In this document: positions 48,218 to 60,969 of the stretch, piece after piece
Layout: the number at the start of each line of letters is the position of its first letter
Position numbering within the stretch: the stretch's first letter is position 1
From: Lithospermum erythrorhizon
Lineage: Eukaryota > Streptophyta > Magnoliopsida > Boraginales > Boraginaceae
Direction: 5' to 3'
Assembly: GCA_019722365.1 (NCBI GenBank)
Contig: JADFUC010002027.1
Coordinates: 62,001-126,000, forward strand
DNA length: 64,000 bases
The notes under the pieces: generated by a model
Database searches by the model: none
Seen by the model: only the letters and a program-made list of their open reading frames with translations
Told to the model about the DNA's origin: nothing
Program-made: the position numbers and the translations under genes

Positions 48218-49186
48218 CTCATACCCTTCCTTACTTGCAGATCAATGATCCTTGAACCATCTCTTTTACTTTAGACAACGACATACCACTGCATTGACCA
48301 ATACTCTTCGAAGTTCTCATGAGCACCATTTGGCTGAACACCACCTGGTTCTGTGAGTTGTTTCCAGAATAATGCGCCTCCCACATTTTCCCTCTAGAGC
48401 GGCCCCACTCTAGCTCAGCTCACATAGGTGACTTCTCCAAGTTATAGAGTAACCTCATATAGTTTTCACATGATCCATCGACCTTATTTAATAAGAGCTA
48501 AGCTTCAACTCTATCCCTTTAATGGGTATCACCGTTTCTCATCCTAGAATGGGGCCCCATCTTTGATGATTAAACTAGTTCTCTATTTAACCCTTTAAGG
48601 ACCATGTTATCTTTTGATTTGATGCATCACAACTCAGCTGGAGATTGAATTGTTCATTTATTATGTGTCGAGACTTACTCATTGTACATTTGGTTTCATA
48701 CTCTCACCAATCATTGACGACTATCACAACAAGTGCAAATTGAGGTATCGTCTTTCCAGGATGTCTCTAAAAACAGCGAGCTATCTCAAATTTCTTCTCC
48801 ACTTCGTCAATGCTATGAATTCGATTTCATAATGGACCTAACAATTATGCTTTGTTTTGAGGACTTCAAGACAATAACACGTCATGAAAACACATACCTA
48901 CTCGTGGATTTGGAATCCTTCATATCGAGTATCCACTGGGTACTACCGTATCCTTTAAGAACAGAGGATACCTCAGATAATGTAGCCCATAATCGTCGAA
49001 AGATCTCAGATATTTTAAGCACTCAGCTTCATTGCTTGCCAATGATCGTCTAGGGATTACTAGTAAACTTACTTAGCTTGCTTGCAGGCAATATCCTTGA
49101 TGAGTATGCCATTGTATACATGAGGCTTCCTATTGTCTTTAGAATACTCAAGCTGGGATACGCCGCCTCTTGTTCAAGGCTATGAT
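48218..49186 (-). pseudogene. copia 2 C-terminal RT/RNase H part, split by copia 1
   Basis: Near 49050-49170 the minus strand encodes LKTIGSLMYTMAYSSRILPA, then a KLSKFTSNP segment, matching the copia KAIGSLMYAM..TRPDI..AVS.LSRF.SNP region. The preceding part of the same protein lies at 56575-57400, beyond the insertion. Many stops. Confidence 0.75.
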
Positions 49187-50115
49187 TGTTAGAATCTAGT
49201 ATGAATTTAATCGTGATAAACACCAATTCATACATCCCGGATTCTCAAAATAATGTAAATTAATCTAAACATAAATGACAAATGTATGAATACGAGAATT
49301 CTTACATTTCAACGGAAGTGGATTGAACCCAATTCCCCACGTAGTGCCTCTGCGTGAAACTCTCCAACGCTTTGTTCCATGAGATGTCTCAGATTGCACA
49401 CACACCAAGAGGGAAACGAACTCCAGGAACCTGAACTTGCTAGGAGTCTGAGGGGATGTCTATAAATTCAAGAGAAATCTCCACCCTCCAAGTGAGGGGG
49501 CTGGTTTTCGAGGGGTTGAGGCCTTTGCATTTATGTCATGAAAACCCGATCCCTTTAAACAATTAAAGTCCCAAAATCTACAACTTGTTAAGAAATCAAT
49601 TTAACTCTTTAACTTAATTAGACCGTTACAACTCTAATAATAGAGTTGTTCTATTTTAATCAACTTAATGTCAATTAAAATGACACCAGTCACTATCATG
49701 AAATAATGTTCCATCTATCTCATCATTAATGATTTAACTGCAAGTTTGAATCTAATTAATAAATTATCAACATATATTTGATTAACATATAAACATTATA
49801 CATTTCAATATATGTTTAATTTCATTCATGAAATATTATTCGAATATCATCAGACAAGCATGAATTCTGTGCTCGGGATATTAGTAGTTGTATAATAATA
49901 CTGACTAATTATTTATTATAATGAATGAGTAAGACTTAAAATCACTATAACCCCTTTTTTAAATTATCATGAGAACCCACACTAGTAATATACCATTACT
50001 AAGGTGAACACTAAGTTTCAAGTAGAATCACATTTAACTAACCTCGCAAATGAATCGATACACAATTGTCGCAACGGACACAATAAAGTGGAATCAATTT
50101 CATTGATTTCCAACA
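49187..50115 (-). repeat. copia 1 3' LTR (left copy)
   Basis: TGTTAGAATC...TTTCCAACA. Matches 55593-56574, 37599-38584 and, partly and inverted, 15184-16177. Confidence 0.85.
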
Positions 50116-50127
50116 CTCCCACTTGCC
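50116..50127 (-). other. copia 1 polypurine tract
   Basis: The minus strand reads GGCAAGTGGGAG directly before TGTTGGAAATC, a typical copia tract. Confidence 0.75.
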
Positions 50128-51095
50128 CTTGGACGATTACTTTACAATTCCTTTATCGCGAATTCTAGTCGTAGCTAACTACAAGAAGCAGTAGTCAGCG
50201 AACACCCACAACTTTCTTTACTCGAGTACGAATCAATAAGCATTTATGGCGCCCCATAAACCAAATCTATTTCAACGAGATCTTCCTCAGATATCATCAA
50301 GGACGGATAAATCCTCCCAATATACTTCAAATATCTATCAAGTATACTTCATCAAGCAAGGACCCAACATATTATGATCCCCGCTTAAGCAGATGCCATG
50401 GGTCGTTACGTAGCTTATATAACACGTATAGTTATATACGAGGTCTAAGAATGGTCGAATCCTAAAATTTTAAACAAATATCATAGGATACGTATATACA
50501 TATCTTCTATGAATCTGCTTTCGGTCATGCCAGCCTCCCCAAATACTAGACCGCCTCACCAGATTTGACTAATCCGTGCTAATTTGATCAATCTCGACTA
50601 CTAATCAAAACACCACAAGAATATATAATGCTGTAAATCACTTCCATCTCGATTCAAGACTCAGTTATCCTGCTGCTTTAGGCTTCAAGAGTATAATCAA
50701 ATAATCATGTCAGCTTCCCCAGAAGTCATGACTAACCTAGAGATTTTACCTTTCACCTATCTAGATACAATAGTATATTATGTAAATATAAACATATAAA
50801 GCAGTAAACAAATATACTCAATATAAGCATAAACAATATTCAAATATTTGTTCACATAACACAATAGATACATATCGACTCCCACTTAACCTAACACCAC
50901 CGCGACATCTATCTAAGACCTATGTTCGTCAGACGCCTAACGGTCACTGATTTGCTGGTTCGCAGCGGCCGCTGTGATTGGCCTCCGGCTGCTACTTTAC
51001 ATACTTCGATATCACCTCCTATTAAGATATCTCAATTAGGTGATACTCTTCCGGCACGTGCTTGATTTGTGACGTGCTCGGGTTCTTAGCTTCAG

Positions 51096-51392
51096 CTATC
51101 GCCCCTGCCACAGCAACTCCAACCGGTCCCTCTGTCTAGGTACTAGCACCGAGCCCGCCAACAATGCACTTCTTAATCCAACACGCTTCTCTTTGAAGGC
51201 TTTAGACGCCGCTGACAGACTTTGATTCTCAGGTAGAATCGGCAACAGCGCATCATTGGGAACTCCTCCAAGATACTGCTCCACCGCTGGTATTAAAAAT
51301 ACATACCTGTGACTGGGAACGATACTGCCTTTACCGCTTGAAAACTCGCATCGCGTATTCGCAATTAACCTATCATCTCCAAAGATATACAA
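51096..51392 (-). pseudogene. copia 1 RNase H fragment
   Basis: A 98-residue stretch that aligns in spirit with the copia RNase H: a HRYVFLIPA segment (SGYVFL..G), LSAASKAFKEKRVGLRSAL (EAEY.A.SEA.KE..WL...L) and a PLELL-like end (RLELLWQ). Strongly mutated, and the catalytic residues are not intact. Confidence 0.5.
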
Positions 51393-51799
51393 GAAACATC
51401 TTAGTTTTTCCTATATTTCAAGATGCACTTCACCGCAATCCAAGGCTTTCACTTGATTAGCTTAAGATTCATCAAGTTATACTTCAAATGAAAGCATTAA
51501 TAATGCGCCCAGCCAAGCATAACACTTATACATGATGGATCCTATAGATGAAGCATAAGGTTATCCTTCATTTTGTTCATCTCAAAGACTAGCAGAAATG
51601 TGGGACACTATGCCTCACAGCTGAACCCATGTCTACGGGAGATTATCCTATCGAATCACTATGTCAACCTTCAGCATCTTTTATTCACATGTGTATCCCC
51701 GACAAAGTCCAATTAGCCTTCTGGCCCGATCACGATGGATCTTATTCCAAGTATATATTGTGCTTCGCCTAAGTCCTTCATTGAGAAACATTTACACAA

Positions 51800-52460
51800 C
51801 CAATCCTTGACTGAAATTAAGAATTCTTACGTTGCTCTAATGATGCAGTATGTCATCGGCATATAGACTATGAATGATACGTAACTCCCACTTGCTTCTT
51901 CTTGTATACACAAGATCGCTCTTCGTTTCTTGATGAAACCAAAATCTTTTAATTGATTTATCAAAACGTAGATTCCAACCGCGATGCCTCGCTTAAGACC
52001 ATAAATGGACTCTTTGCAACTGTATACTTCTTAGGTCCTTTAGACATGTAAAGCCTCGAAAGTTGCACCATATACACATCCTCCTCTAAATTTCCATTCA
52101 GAAGGCGCTTTACATCCATTTACTATATATATTTCATAGTCATGAAATGCAGCAATGGCTAAGATTATCCGGATGGGTTTAAGCATAGCCACCGGCAGTA
52201 GGTTTCTGGCTATACCACGTAAACTTGTTTGAAACCTTTCACAAGTCTAGCTTTGAAAACATCGACGCTTCCGCCTTTATCATGCGTTTCTTCTTAAATA
52301 CCCATTTGCTAGCTAAATAGCTTAACCCCATTTGGTAAATCCAACAAGGACCAAACCTTATTCTGGTACATAGAATCCATCTCAGATTGCATGGCTATTT
52401 GCCATCCGTTAGCATCCTTTAAGTATTCATTGCTTTATAAGCAGCGGGCCTGCTACTTAA
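51800..52460 (-). pseudogene. copia 1 reverse transcriptase, broken
   Basis: Near 51990-52045 the minus strand gives VYSCKESIYGLKQASR-like sequence (copia SIYGLKQASR motif). Near 51850-51885 it gives IHSLYADDILH, a version of the YVDD box with Ala. Frame changes and stops lie throughout. Confidence 0.7.
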
Positions 52461-53089
52461 TGATGAAGCGTCACCATACCGCGCTTCCCGGTTCGTGACG
52501 ATCCTTGTTGGATCTCCTAAGGGTTGGTTCTTCCATAACTTTGCGGATCACAATCGGGATCTTCTAGCTTGTTAAGTTAATTTGTGGGCGCTGTCAGATG
52601 CTTCCGCATTGATGCATCGACATTGACTTATCAACTTGGAGTTTCATCAGATGAACACCATTACTTCTAGTCATTCAACAGACATTTTTCAAGGAACACT
52701 CGCCTTAGCAACGAAGATTTTATTCTTGTAGAAGTAGTAACCAATCAAGCTCTCGGATATCCTATGAAATAGCATTTACTCTTAATTTGGGCGCAAGTTT
52801 ATCTCTTGTTAATGTCTTAACATAAGCTTCACAACCCCAAATCTTGAGAAACCCAACTTGGGAATCTTCCCAAACCACAGTTCATGGGGAGTTTTCATCG
52901 ACTTTGTTGGATACTTGTTTAAGGTAGTTGGTCGCGCTAAGTCCCAATTAACGGGTAGATCGATAGCTCATCGTAGACCTAACCATATCAAGAAGCGGTT
53001 CGATTTCTCCTTTCTGCATACACCATTATGTTTGCGGGCGTTCGCCGGAGTATTGTAAACAATACCACACTTCTAAGATGAGCATTGAA

Positions 53090-53500
53090 CTCGTGATTCA
53101 AATATTCTCCACCTCTATCGCATCGAGTAATCTTTATTGTCTTGCTCAATCGTTTTGTACTTCATTTTGGAACTCCTTGAATTTCAAGGACTCGTGGTTT
53201 GTGTCTCATCGATACACAAAACCATATCTACTCGTGAATCATCAAGAATGTACGAAGTAGTTATAACCTCTCTTGCAGATATGTTCATCGCCCACACATC
53301 TGAAACAGATGATCCCCAATAAATCGTTTGCCCTTTATTTAATCCAAATAAGGGCGATGAATATTTTAAGTCTAAATGGCAAGATTCACACTTATCGTAT
53401 GATTCATAATCGAAACTCTTCAAGATCCCACCGAGTGGAGTTTCTGATTCCGCCTCGTTAATATGACCTTGCACTGCGAATGCCATAGTATGTCTCGTTT
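53090..53500 (-). pseudogene. copia 1 integrase, broken
   Basis: The stretch 53184-53486 encodes SFDYESYDKCESCHLDLKYS (zinc-binding CE.C..GK) and then SDVWAMNISAREVITTSYIL, matching the SDVCGPM...ARGGY.YF.TF.DD region with the catalytic Asp. The rest is degraded. Confidence 0.8.
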
Positions 53501-53599
53501 AAGTCAATAGGGGCTTATTCCGCTTTTAAGTTTATGTTATATGACTCAATCATCAAGTGTTCAAAACGAATAGACCATTTTTTTGTATGGAGTGCGTAC

Positions 53600-54085
53600 C
53601 AAATACTACCCCATTCCTAGTGATCCTAAATTCATCGATCTATTGAAAATGAAAACCCATCATTATTCAAAATGTAAACGAAATAATATTCCCGCAAATC
53701 GCAGTACAGAAACCGGAGATAAGTTCAAACAAGGCTCGGGCAAATTTAACCGACGGATTCTAACAAGCAGTGGCCGCAACCTTCGCGCCGTTCCCTACAT
53801 GTAGATCCATCTCCCTCTCTCTCGAAGCTCCTCTACTTTGACTTGAGTTCGCATATTATGACAAATGAGAACCACAACCGTGTCTAGCACTAATGAAGTA
53901 GAATTAGAAGTTGTACAAACTTCAATAACATACATACCTTCAGCCGAGCTAGTCGTGGGAGACCATTCTTCCTATCATCCGCAGGAACTTCCCTGTGCCG
54001 ACTTCAAGTGACCTAGGTTTCCGCAGAATAATGACATTTGTCATCCCTTTAGTGTTCCCTCGTCTATTAACTTTGGGATTCCTCA
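53600..54085 (-). pseudogene. copia 1 Gag zinc knuckle and protease, broken
   Basis: Minus-strand fragments: a CGKPGHWKRNCP-like knuckle in eroded form (about 53980-54035), then GMYVIEVCTTSNSTSLVLDT (about 53870-53945), corresponding to the protease WVLDTG active site. A VGNGARVAAVAVG-like stretch follows (about 53770-53800). Confidence 0.6.
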
Positions 54086-54097
54086 AGAGGCGTATGA

Positions 54098-55560
54098 TAT
54101 GACCCTAGGCCCTATTACATTTTCAAAACTTGAAAACTAACATTTGGCCCTATTACAATTTCTTGTCTTCTGGCTTCTGGAATCTCCACCAAGCTCCGTC
54201 TTGAATTACAATTCAAAAACACTAATCCCAACTTAGACAGCATGCAAGCTTGTGGGAGAAACAAGAAAATTAAATAAAATAAAATAATATGACTCAACAG
54301 GTCATTTACAACAATACGGTACGCAGACCGGAAAACACGTCATATCAATAATTCCATTCCATTCCATAACAACAATATATATATATGGGTTAAAAATTAA
54401 AAACAAATAAATGTACTTAATGTCACATATATTAAATGAAATGAAAAATAATTGTGTTCATAATTCATTAATTAATTACCCATTATATTTATACTAATTA
54501 TCAATTAATGTAAATTTTAAATTCAAATATATTCACATTATTACGATTAATGATAATTATTACAATAATTACTAACCTCTTAAATCATGGAATAATTACT
54601 TACAAGCAATTAACTCCAAAATTCAAAATTTAAAAGTTATCATGAAAATATTTTCAAAAAATTATCAATTAATGAAAATAATTTTGAAAGGGAAATATAA
54701 ATCAAATTTAATGCCATTCAAGATATATATTCAATCATCTTAATGACAAATTTATGATTTAACATTTAAAACCGAAATTAATAATTACCACAAATTTTAA
54801 ACCAAAAATAATTACAAAAATGCATTTAGGTTTTCTAAAAACGGACGACGACCAACAACTAAAACCGCCGCCTCCGCCACCCACGACGACACACGCTGGG
54901 TCGTACCGTAGTATCGCCAATGGCTATCATTCCGCAATGGAACGCTCACCCGCACCGACACGCCCGGAGGCCGCTCGCAAGTTCGGGCCACCGATTTTTG
55001 CAATTCATTTCAAGCGCTTTTCCGTGACACTGCAACTTTTGTAAAACGATTAGAGGCTCTAAAAATTCAAAAATTCTGGGATTTTCTTGAACATCAACAA
55101 TATCATTATTGAACACGCCCAAGTGGTAGTTTATCAAAAACACTTCTAGTTTTCGATTAAACCTAAAACAATCCGTAAGTAAATTCAATCAATTTCTTGA
55201 GTATTTTAAAAACTAAAAATTCTGAAAAACTGGCATGAACCTCAAAGGGTCAAGAATACACAGTTTTAATTTCTCGTAATTTTCTCAAATTTTTAAACCT
55301 CACCGTGAAAATCGAAAATGATTCTACCTCAAATTAAAAATACAAATTAATCAATTTTTAACTTTCTATTTCATGAAACAATTAAATAAACTTCAAATCA
55401 TCAAAATCAATACATGAAGTGATGATTCCACCATGTGAAACATATATTAGTATCGGGTTGATTTTTTTCATATTATATATTCATCAATTGAATATATAAA
55501 TAATGAAATAATCAAAATTAACTAACAACTATGCCAACACACAATCAAACTAGATAAAAT
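54098..55560. other. AT-rich block of unknown origin in the copia 1 gag region
   Basis: Where gag should be, the sequence turns AT-rich and non-coding. GGCCCTATTACA appears twice (near 54110 and 54147). A short GC-rich island (54840-54990: AAACCGCCGCCTCCGCCACC) stands out. It may be a separate insertion or a non-autonomous replacement of gag; no terminal repeats or target duplication could be named. Confidence 0.4.
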
Positions 55561-55592
55561 TACATTAAAACTTGGAGTAGGCTCGAGGCCAT

Positions 55593-56574
55593 CGTTAGAA
55601 TTCAGTATGAAATTTAATCGTATAAACACCAATTCATACATCCCGGATTCTCAAAATAATATAAATTAATCTAAACATAAAATGACAAATGTACGAATAC
55701 GAATTTTACATTTCAACTAAGCGGATTGAACCCACCCCACGTAGTACTGCAAGTGAAAGCCCTCAAGATCTCTTCCAACGCTTGTTCAATCGACAGATGT
55801 CCCCTAGATTGCACACACCAAGAGGAAAACGAACCGAGAACTCTAACTTGCTGTAGCTCGAGGATTTAACGAGAATCGAAGAAAATTCCTTCCAATTCTC
55901 CAAGGGAGGGGGCGAAGTTTCTTTTGAGTGTGAGGTTTGTGATTCTTGCGTCATGAAACCTAATCCCCTTCTTTAAATACCAAGTCCCAAAATTCCACTC
56001 GTTAAACAACTCGTTAAGAAATCAATTTAACTCGTTAACTTAATTAGACCGCGAACTTCTAATTAAATAATGAGTTACTAGCGAAGTTGTTCTATTTTAA
56101 TTAACTTCAATGTCAATTAAAATACTAACGAAGTCACCACTTCCACAACTTACCGGGTTATTCATCGATTCAATTGCTTAATTGATAAACTCGCAGTTTA
56201 ACCAATCGATGTTCATCAACATATATTTGGCAATATATAAATATCAGAAATACTTCAATATACAAGTCTCTGCTTTTAATTTCATTCATGAAATATTATT
56301 CAATATCAGCTTGTATGTGTGTGACCTTCTAGGCTCAGATAATAGTAGTTACACAATACCAATTGACCAATTACTATTATTATAACAATTAAGACAGTAA
56401 GATCTAGCAATCGCCATAACCCCCTTAAATTATCATGAACCCACACTAGTAATATACCATTACTAAGGTGAACACTCAAGTTCTAGTAATCACATGTAAC
56501 CAACCCGGTAAATGAATTGACACAATTGTCGCAATCTGCACAATAAAAGGGAATCAATTTCTATCGATTTCAAA
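55593..56574 (-). repeat. copia 1 5' LTR (right copy)
   Basis: Starts CGTTAGAATTCAGTATG. The bases before it (GGCTCGAGGCCAT, 55580-55592) look like an eroded initiator-Met primer-binding site. The right end TTTCAAATA is a decayed version of TTTCCAACA, so its last base is uncertain by a few positions. Confidence 0.82.
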
Positions 56575-57420
56575 TAAAGGATTTACTTATGTCAATAGGA
56601 GTTTTTGAAATTCCCGAACGACCGTGACTAAAACTTACTTAATATTGTGTCAACATAGTGTTTGACTCAACGTTAATCCATTTGGAGTTCGCAATACCTT
56701 AATCAAAAAATTACGCCAAGATGTCCCCAAGTCCTTCAAGGCCAAATTAGAATTCAACATATCTTTTGTCGACTTAATCATGTTGGAATTACTTCCAACA
56801 ATGAGCATGCCATCAATATGTAGACACAAAATTACATATCCATCTCTTGTGGTCTTCACGACAATATTTTATCGCACTTCCATTTATCTTTGAAACCATT
56901 TGTTAACAAAGTCTTGTTAACAAAGTCTTGTCAAACTTATCATGCTATCGCTTTTGGCGCCTGCTTTTAATCCATACAAGGATTTTACAAGTCTACAAAC
57001 TCTATCTTCCTTTCTAGAACGACAAACCTTCAAAGTTTTTTCATGTATATTCTTCATCTAAATCTCCATTTAGAAAGGCCGTTTACATCCATTTGGTGTA
57101 CTTCAAGATTACAAGAATCGCGAAATCACGCTGTGACAAAAGTAATCTAGTCCCTCCTTTTGTCTGTTTCCACAAATGACTAGTCTTCCTTTATACTTAT
57201 CAACTGTTCCATCGGTTTTCATCTTCCTCCTGAAAATCCATTTTGAGGTCAGAGGCTTGCATCCTGGAGGAAGATCTACCAATTCCCAGGTATGATTTTG
57301 AAGAATCGATTCAATTTCGCTCTGAATTGCTTCTTTCCATAGAGGCCCTTCAGTGGACGTTACCGCTTCGTGGTAGGTCCTAGGCTCTCTTTCCACCAAG
57401 CATGTAATAAAACTGACCTA
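56575..57420 (-). pseudogene. copia 2 reverse transcriptase, broken
   Basis: 57109-57399 encodes ESILQNHTWELVDLPPGCKP, then SKWIFRRKMKTDGTVDKYKG, the copia RT N-terminus (NHTWELVDLP..KP...KW.F..K...DG...+YK.RLV). 56650-56859 encodes LCLHIDGMLIVGSN, a YVDD-box relative with HIDG, then KDMLNSNLALKDLG and RTPNGLTLSQT. The catalytic Asp pair is lost. It continues at 49186 on the other side of copia 1. Confidence 0.85.
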
Positions 57421-57779
57421 ATGATTTCTCACCCGAGTTTCTTTGCTTCGTCGAGGTTCAACTCAACTTCCTCACTATCTTCATTTATGGGTCACCAGCT
57501 TGTTCAATGTTTGCATCAAGTCCCCTTTCATAGTAGACTCCGGGAGCAACCTTTGAAGAACTTCTGGCCTTCTTTAGATTTTAGACGAAAACATTCTCAA
57601 AGAATGTTGCATTTCTAGACTCTATTATAAAGGTTTTTGTGAACTCTAGAATTATCCGATTTGTACACAAGAAACCCCTAAGCCTCAAATGATCAGAGGG
57701 TCAGTTTTCTACCTTCCACAACTCATAAGGTGTCTTATCCTCATTTTTACGATAAACCTTATCGGTATGTAGTTTGTCG

Positions 57780-58375
57780 TTAAAAATAGCTTCCCCTACA
57801 TACGCGCGGAAATCCCTCAACTTATCAAAAGAGAATTCATCATCTCTTTCAGAGTTCTATTTTTTCTTTCAGCAATCCCATTCGATTGTGGTGAATATGG
57901 TGGTGTTACTTCATGTACTATGCCATGTTGTGAACAAACCCGACCAAAAGGCGCAACATATTCGCCACCTCTATCACTCCTGACCACCTTGATTTTCTTG
58001 TCAAGTAGATTCTCAACTTCGTCTTTGTACAATAAAATTATACCGCCCATCTTTACTTTTAACAAGTAAACATAGAACTTTGTGCTATCAATGAATGTTA
58101 TAAAATAACAGCTTGCCTCTCTTCTGACGCAAGTTGAACTCATATCACATACTTCACTAAGTGAATCGCTCAAGAGGTTTTGAATTTTATAATTGCCTTG
58201 CGCAATCTCGTTTGCTTAGCCTCTACACAAATTTCACATTTGTACTTTGAATCAAATTCAATTTTTGGTATGCAATCATTCTTCACGAGTTTTTTCAAGG
58301 AATTAAAATTGACATGTCCTAATCTAGTATGCCATAAATTGCGCACTCCAATCAAATGTTTTAAGTAAGATTCAT
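57780..58375 (-). pseudogene. copia 2 integrase, broken
   Basis: 58170-58355 encodes LWHTRLGHVNFNSLKKLVKN and YKCEICVEAKQTR, the zinc-binding pre-integrase domain. 57817-58173 encodes SCYFITFIDSTKFYVYLLK, then KVVRSDRGGEYVA with the second Asp, and PYSPQSNGIAERKNRT with the catalytic Glu. The two parts lie in shifted frames. Confidence 0.88.
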
Positions 58376-58391
58376 TTTATTGATATTATTC

Positions 58392-59580
58392 TTATTGGCG
58401 CTGCCATGACCATTTTAAATAGACCATCGAGTACATTCTTTCCTCGGCTGTAAACACCTCTCCTTTAGACAAAATAATCTTATCAGCTTCTATAACAACA
58501 AGAAAGCCGTTTTTGCTAAGCAATGAACCAGAAATGAGATTCTTCCTAACATCTGGAACATACAAGACATGATTCAGCATCACTTCTTTTTCCGATGTCA
58601 TTTTCAGCACAATAGATCATTCTCCCTCGATATTAGAAGTTGAGGAGTTGCCCATATATAACTTTTCACCATTTGTCACAGCTCAAGGTGGTGAAAAACT
58701 CTTAGCCGAAGAAATACGCCAGAAGACCGTATCAACCCACCACTCTCTCGGGTTCGACCCTACCAGATTTACTTCAGAAACCATGGCCGACAAGTTCATG
58801 TCCGAGAGACCACTAGTTACAGTTTTCATCATGTTAGCCTCGTATGCATTTTTCTTTTTCCTGGGGAACCGACACTCATTGGACTTATGTCCTTTCTTCT
58901 CACAATTGAAGCATTTTCCTCAACCTTTTCTTGAAGGTTCTTAACTCAAAATATTCTTTCTTTCTTCCCTTTGATGTTCTCTAGAGTTTTCGAGCTAAAT
59001 CCTACAACATTCGCTGTCATTATGTTTAGGACCACTTGCCTCTCGTAGCTATTTCTTCCTGTCTTCTTTCAATGCCAAGACATAAGGCTACCTCTTTTAC
59101 AGCTATCTCCTTTGTTTATGTTTGAGGTAATTCTTGAAATTTTCCAAATCAGGTAGTTTCTGATTATATGCCTACTGAAGCTGCTTATGACCATCCCTCT
59201 CGCCTCGAATCTTAAAAGATCACTTAATTCTTGAACTTCGACCAGGTTTATGATTTATCACACTTTATAATCAAGAAATCTCCCATAGCTGCGAGGTAGA
59301 ACATCATTTGTTCCTCCTAACGGCAAATTCTTTCCAGAAAGTTTCTCGGTTTTGGCTCAAAGATTTGACACCACCATCGGAACATTAAAATTCTGTGGTG
59401 GCAAGATTGGACCACTTCCGAAACCCGGAGGAAAATAGACCCTCCAGAACTTTGTCCAGCATTAGTTATTGTAGAAACAATAACAGAGTCAACCATCGAA
59501 ACGTTAGCAGCAGAAACGTTTGATGCATCAATAGTTGAGTTATCAACAACAGAGGTTTCAATACCACTCGAAGCCATCTC
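58392..59580 (-). pseudogene. copia 2 gag and protease, broken
   Basis: 58392-58610 encodes [20 protein letters not shown], the stretch following the protease. Around 58870-58920 the minus strand reads a knuckle-like CFNCEKKGHKSNECR-type segment. The likely Gag start is the Met at about 59575 (MASSGIETSVVDNS). The body between is frameshifted. Confidence 0.65.
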
Positions 59581-59626
59581 AAAGTTCTTGTTTATGTTCG
59601 TATGGAATTTGTTTTGTGTTCGTAGG

Positions 59627-60012
59627 ACGTAGATATTAAAAATAGAACTATAACAGAACTTTGAGCAAGAAATCAATAGACAAAAATCCACTCCACCAAA
59701 GCTTAGCGAACACAATCTCCTTTTTAAACAATTCTCTCTACCCGAAGACGCATGTAATACAAAGGATTTGTTTCTGTGATATGATGACAAACTAACACGC
59801 TTGGCGACGTAAGTGAGCTGTATAAGAATCGAGAAGAATAAGAACTATCACCAAAGAAATATTTTATTGTTGTGTAAAATGTATTGCTTATGTCTTCGAT
59901 GGAGAAGAAGGTTGGTTGATAGATGAAGGCAGTGAGAGTGACAAATTCTCCATTACTTCCAAGTAATTATTAACTCAGTAGTTAATAGATGATAACAGCC
60001 AAATGAATGCCA
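59627..60012 (-). repeat. copia 2 5' LTR (right copy)
   Basis: Partner of 47835-48217. Right end AATGCCA is followed by ACCTC. No good primer-binding site could be named next to its left end. Confidence 0.7.
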
Positions 60013-60616
60013 ACCTCTAGCTGTCCACAAAGGAGAATGTCAAAGGTTTCCAAACCTTTGGGGTGCAAAAAAAAATGTTCAGATTTTGGGTGTAATATTT
60101 TATTTCGAATCCAAAGAAGACTTAAGACACCCAAGACCGCCTTGACATTATATATTTATTTTACCCGACAATCGCATTTGTCCCGAAGCCACGCTGCATT
60201 TGTCTCGAGTAACGACCATGAGTGTTTGATTACTCATTTCTAATGAGACCAACTATATAAATCGTCAACGCCTCACACCCTTCCTACGGTACAGTGCACC
60301 TTTAATTTTGCATTCAACATATCCAACAACACTTCAGGACCATTCAGGATAATGCTGCTACTTGGCTGGGACCAATGTGCAACTTTACTATACTTACTGA
60401 GACTAAACCACCAATTAACTCATGAAAAATATGTGCGGTGCACAGGCACGAAAGTCTACAGGACATATACTTGCAGACGAGAAACGAGAGAAAAAAGGGC
60501 ATAGTTGAAGAGATCACATATTTAAGACTTATCATAAAGACCGTTTAACTTTGATTTTTTCAAAAAATTAAAAGATAATTGTAGAACCGCAAATTAATTA
60601 TTAGATTAATCAGATA
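60013..60616. other. Intergenic, nothing recognised
   Basis: Short open stretches on both strands show no familiar motif. No repeats noticed. Confidence 0.5.
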
Positions 60617-60856
60617 CTACTTTCATTTTTTTTAATTGTCGTTTTAGACTAATCTTTTCGTTTCAAAATATTTGTCATTCTAGAAAATTATACTTCTACA
60701 TTTTCAATGTACTTTTCTGACTACTTTTGCTCATGAAACCAACCAATGATATAGTTATAAATAATTGTCATTCTACATTTTCAATGTACTTTTTGACTAT
60801 TTTTTATTTTTCTTAATCTATGTACAAATGGCTAAAATGAAAAAAAAATGGATGAG
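60617..60856. mobile_element. Stowaway MITE
   Basis: TA|CTACTTTCATTTTTTTTAATTG and AAAAAAAAATGGATGAG|TA are imperfect inverted ends flanked by TA. 240 bp, non-coding. Confidence 0.7.
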
Positions 60857-60969
60857 TATTATATTACAGAAATCTACTACAACTAAATACAATGATTGTG
60901 GTCTCTATCCAAACTAGAGCTCTCCAAACGCATGATATCGTATACCATTTGCTACCTAATATAAAATAG

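Larger units (their letters stand above)
49187..56574 (-). mobile_element. Ty1/copia element 1, decayed, inserted in copia 2
   Basis: Two LTRs of about 0.93-0.98 kb (49187-50115, 55593-about 56574) with termini TGTTAGAATC/CGTTAGAATT and TTTCCAACA/TTTCAAATA. A minus-strand purine tract (GGCAAGTGGGAG) abuts the left LTR. Inside, on the minus strand: a protease piece, integrase, reverse transcriptase and RNase H in copia order. No clear target duplication: the left flank is ATGAT and the right end is eroded. All frames are broken. Confidence 0.8.
47835..60012 (-). mobile_element. Ty1/copia element 2, decayed, hosting copia element 1
   Basis: Short related LTRs (about 47835-48217 and 59627-60012) flank gag, integrase, reverse transcriptase and RNase H on the minus strand. 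ACTTC (47830-47834) and ACCTC (60013-60017) are a probable 4-of-5 target duplication. A purine tract (GTAAGGAAGGGTATGAG, minus strand) abuts the left LTR. Pol is interrupted at 49187-56574 by copia 1; RT sequence on the right joins RNase H sequence on the left once that is removed. LTR outer limits are accurate to a few bases only. Confidence 0.75.
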
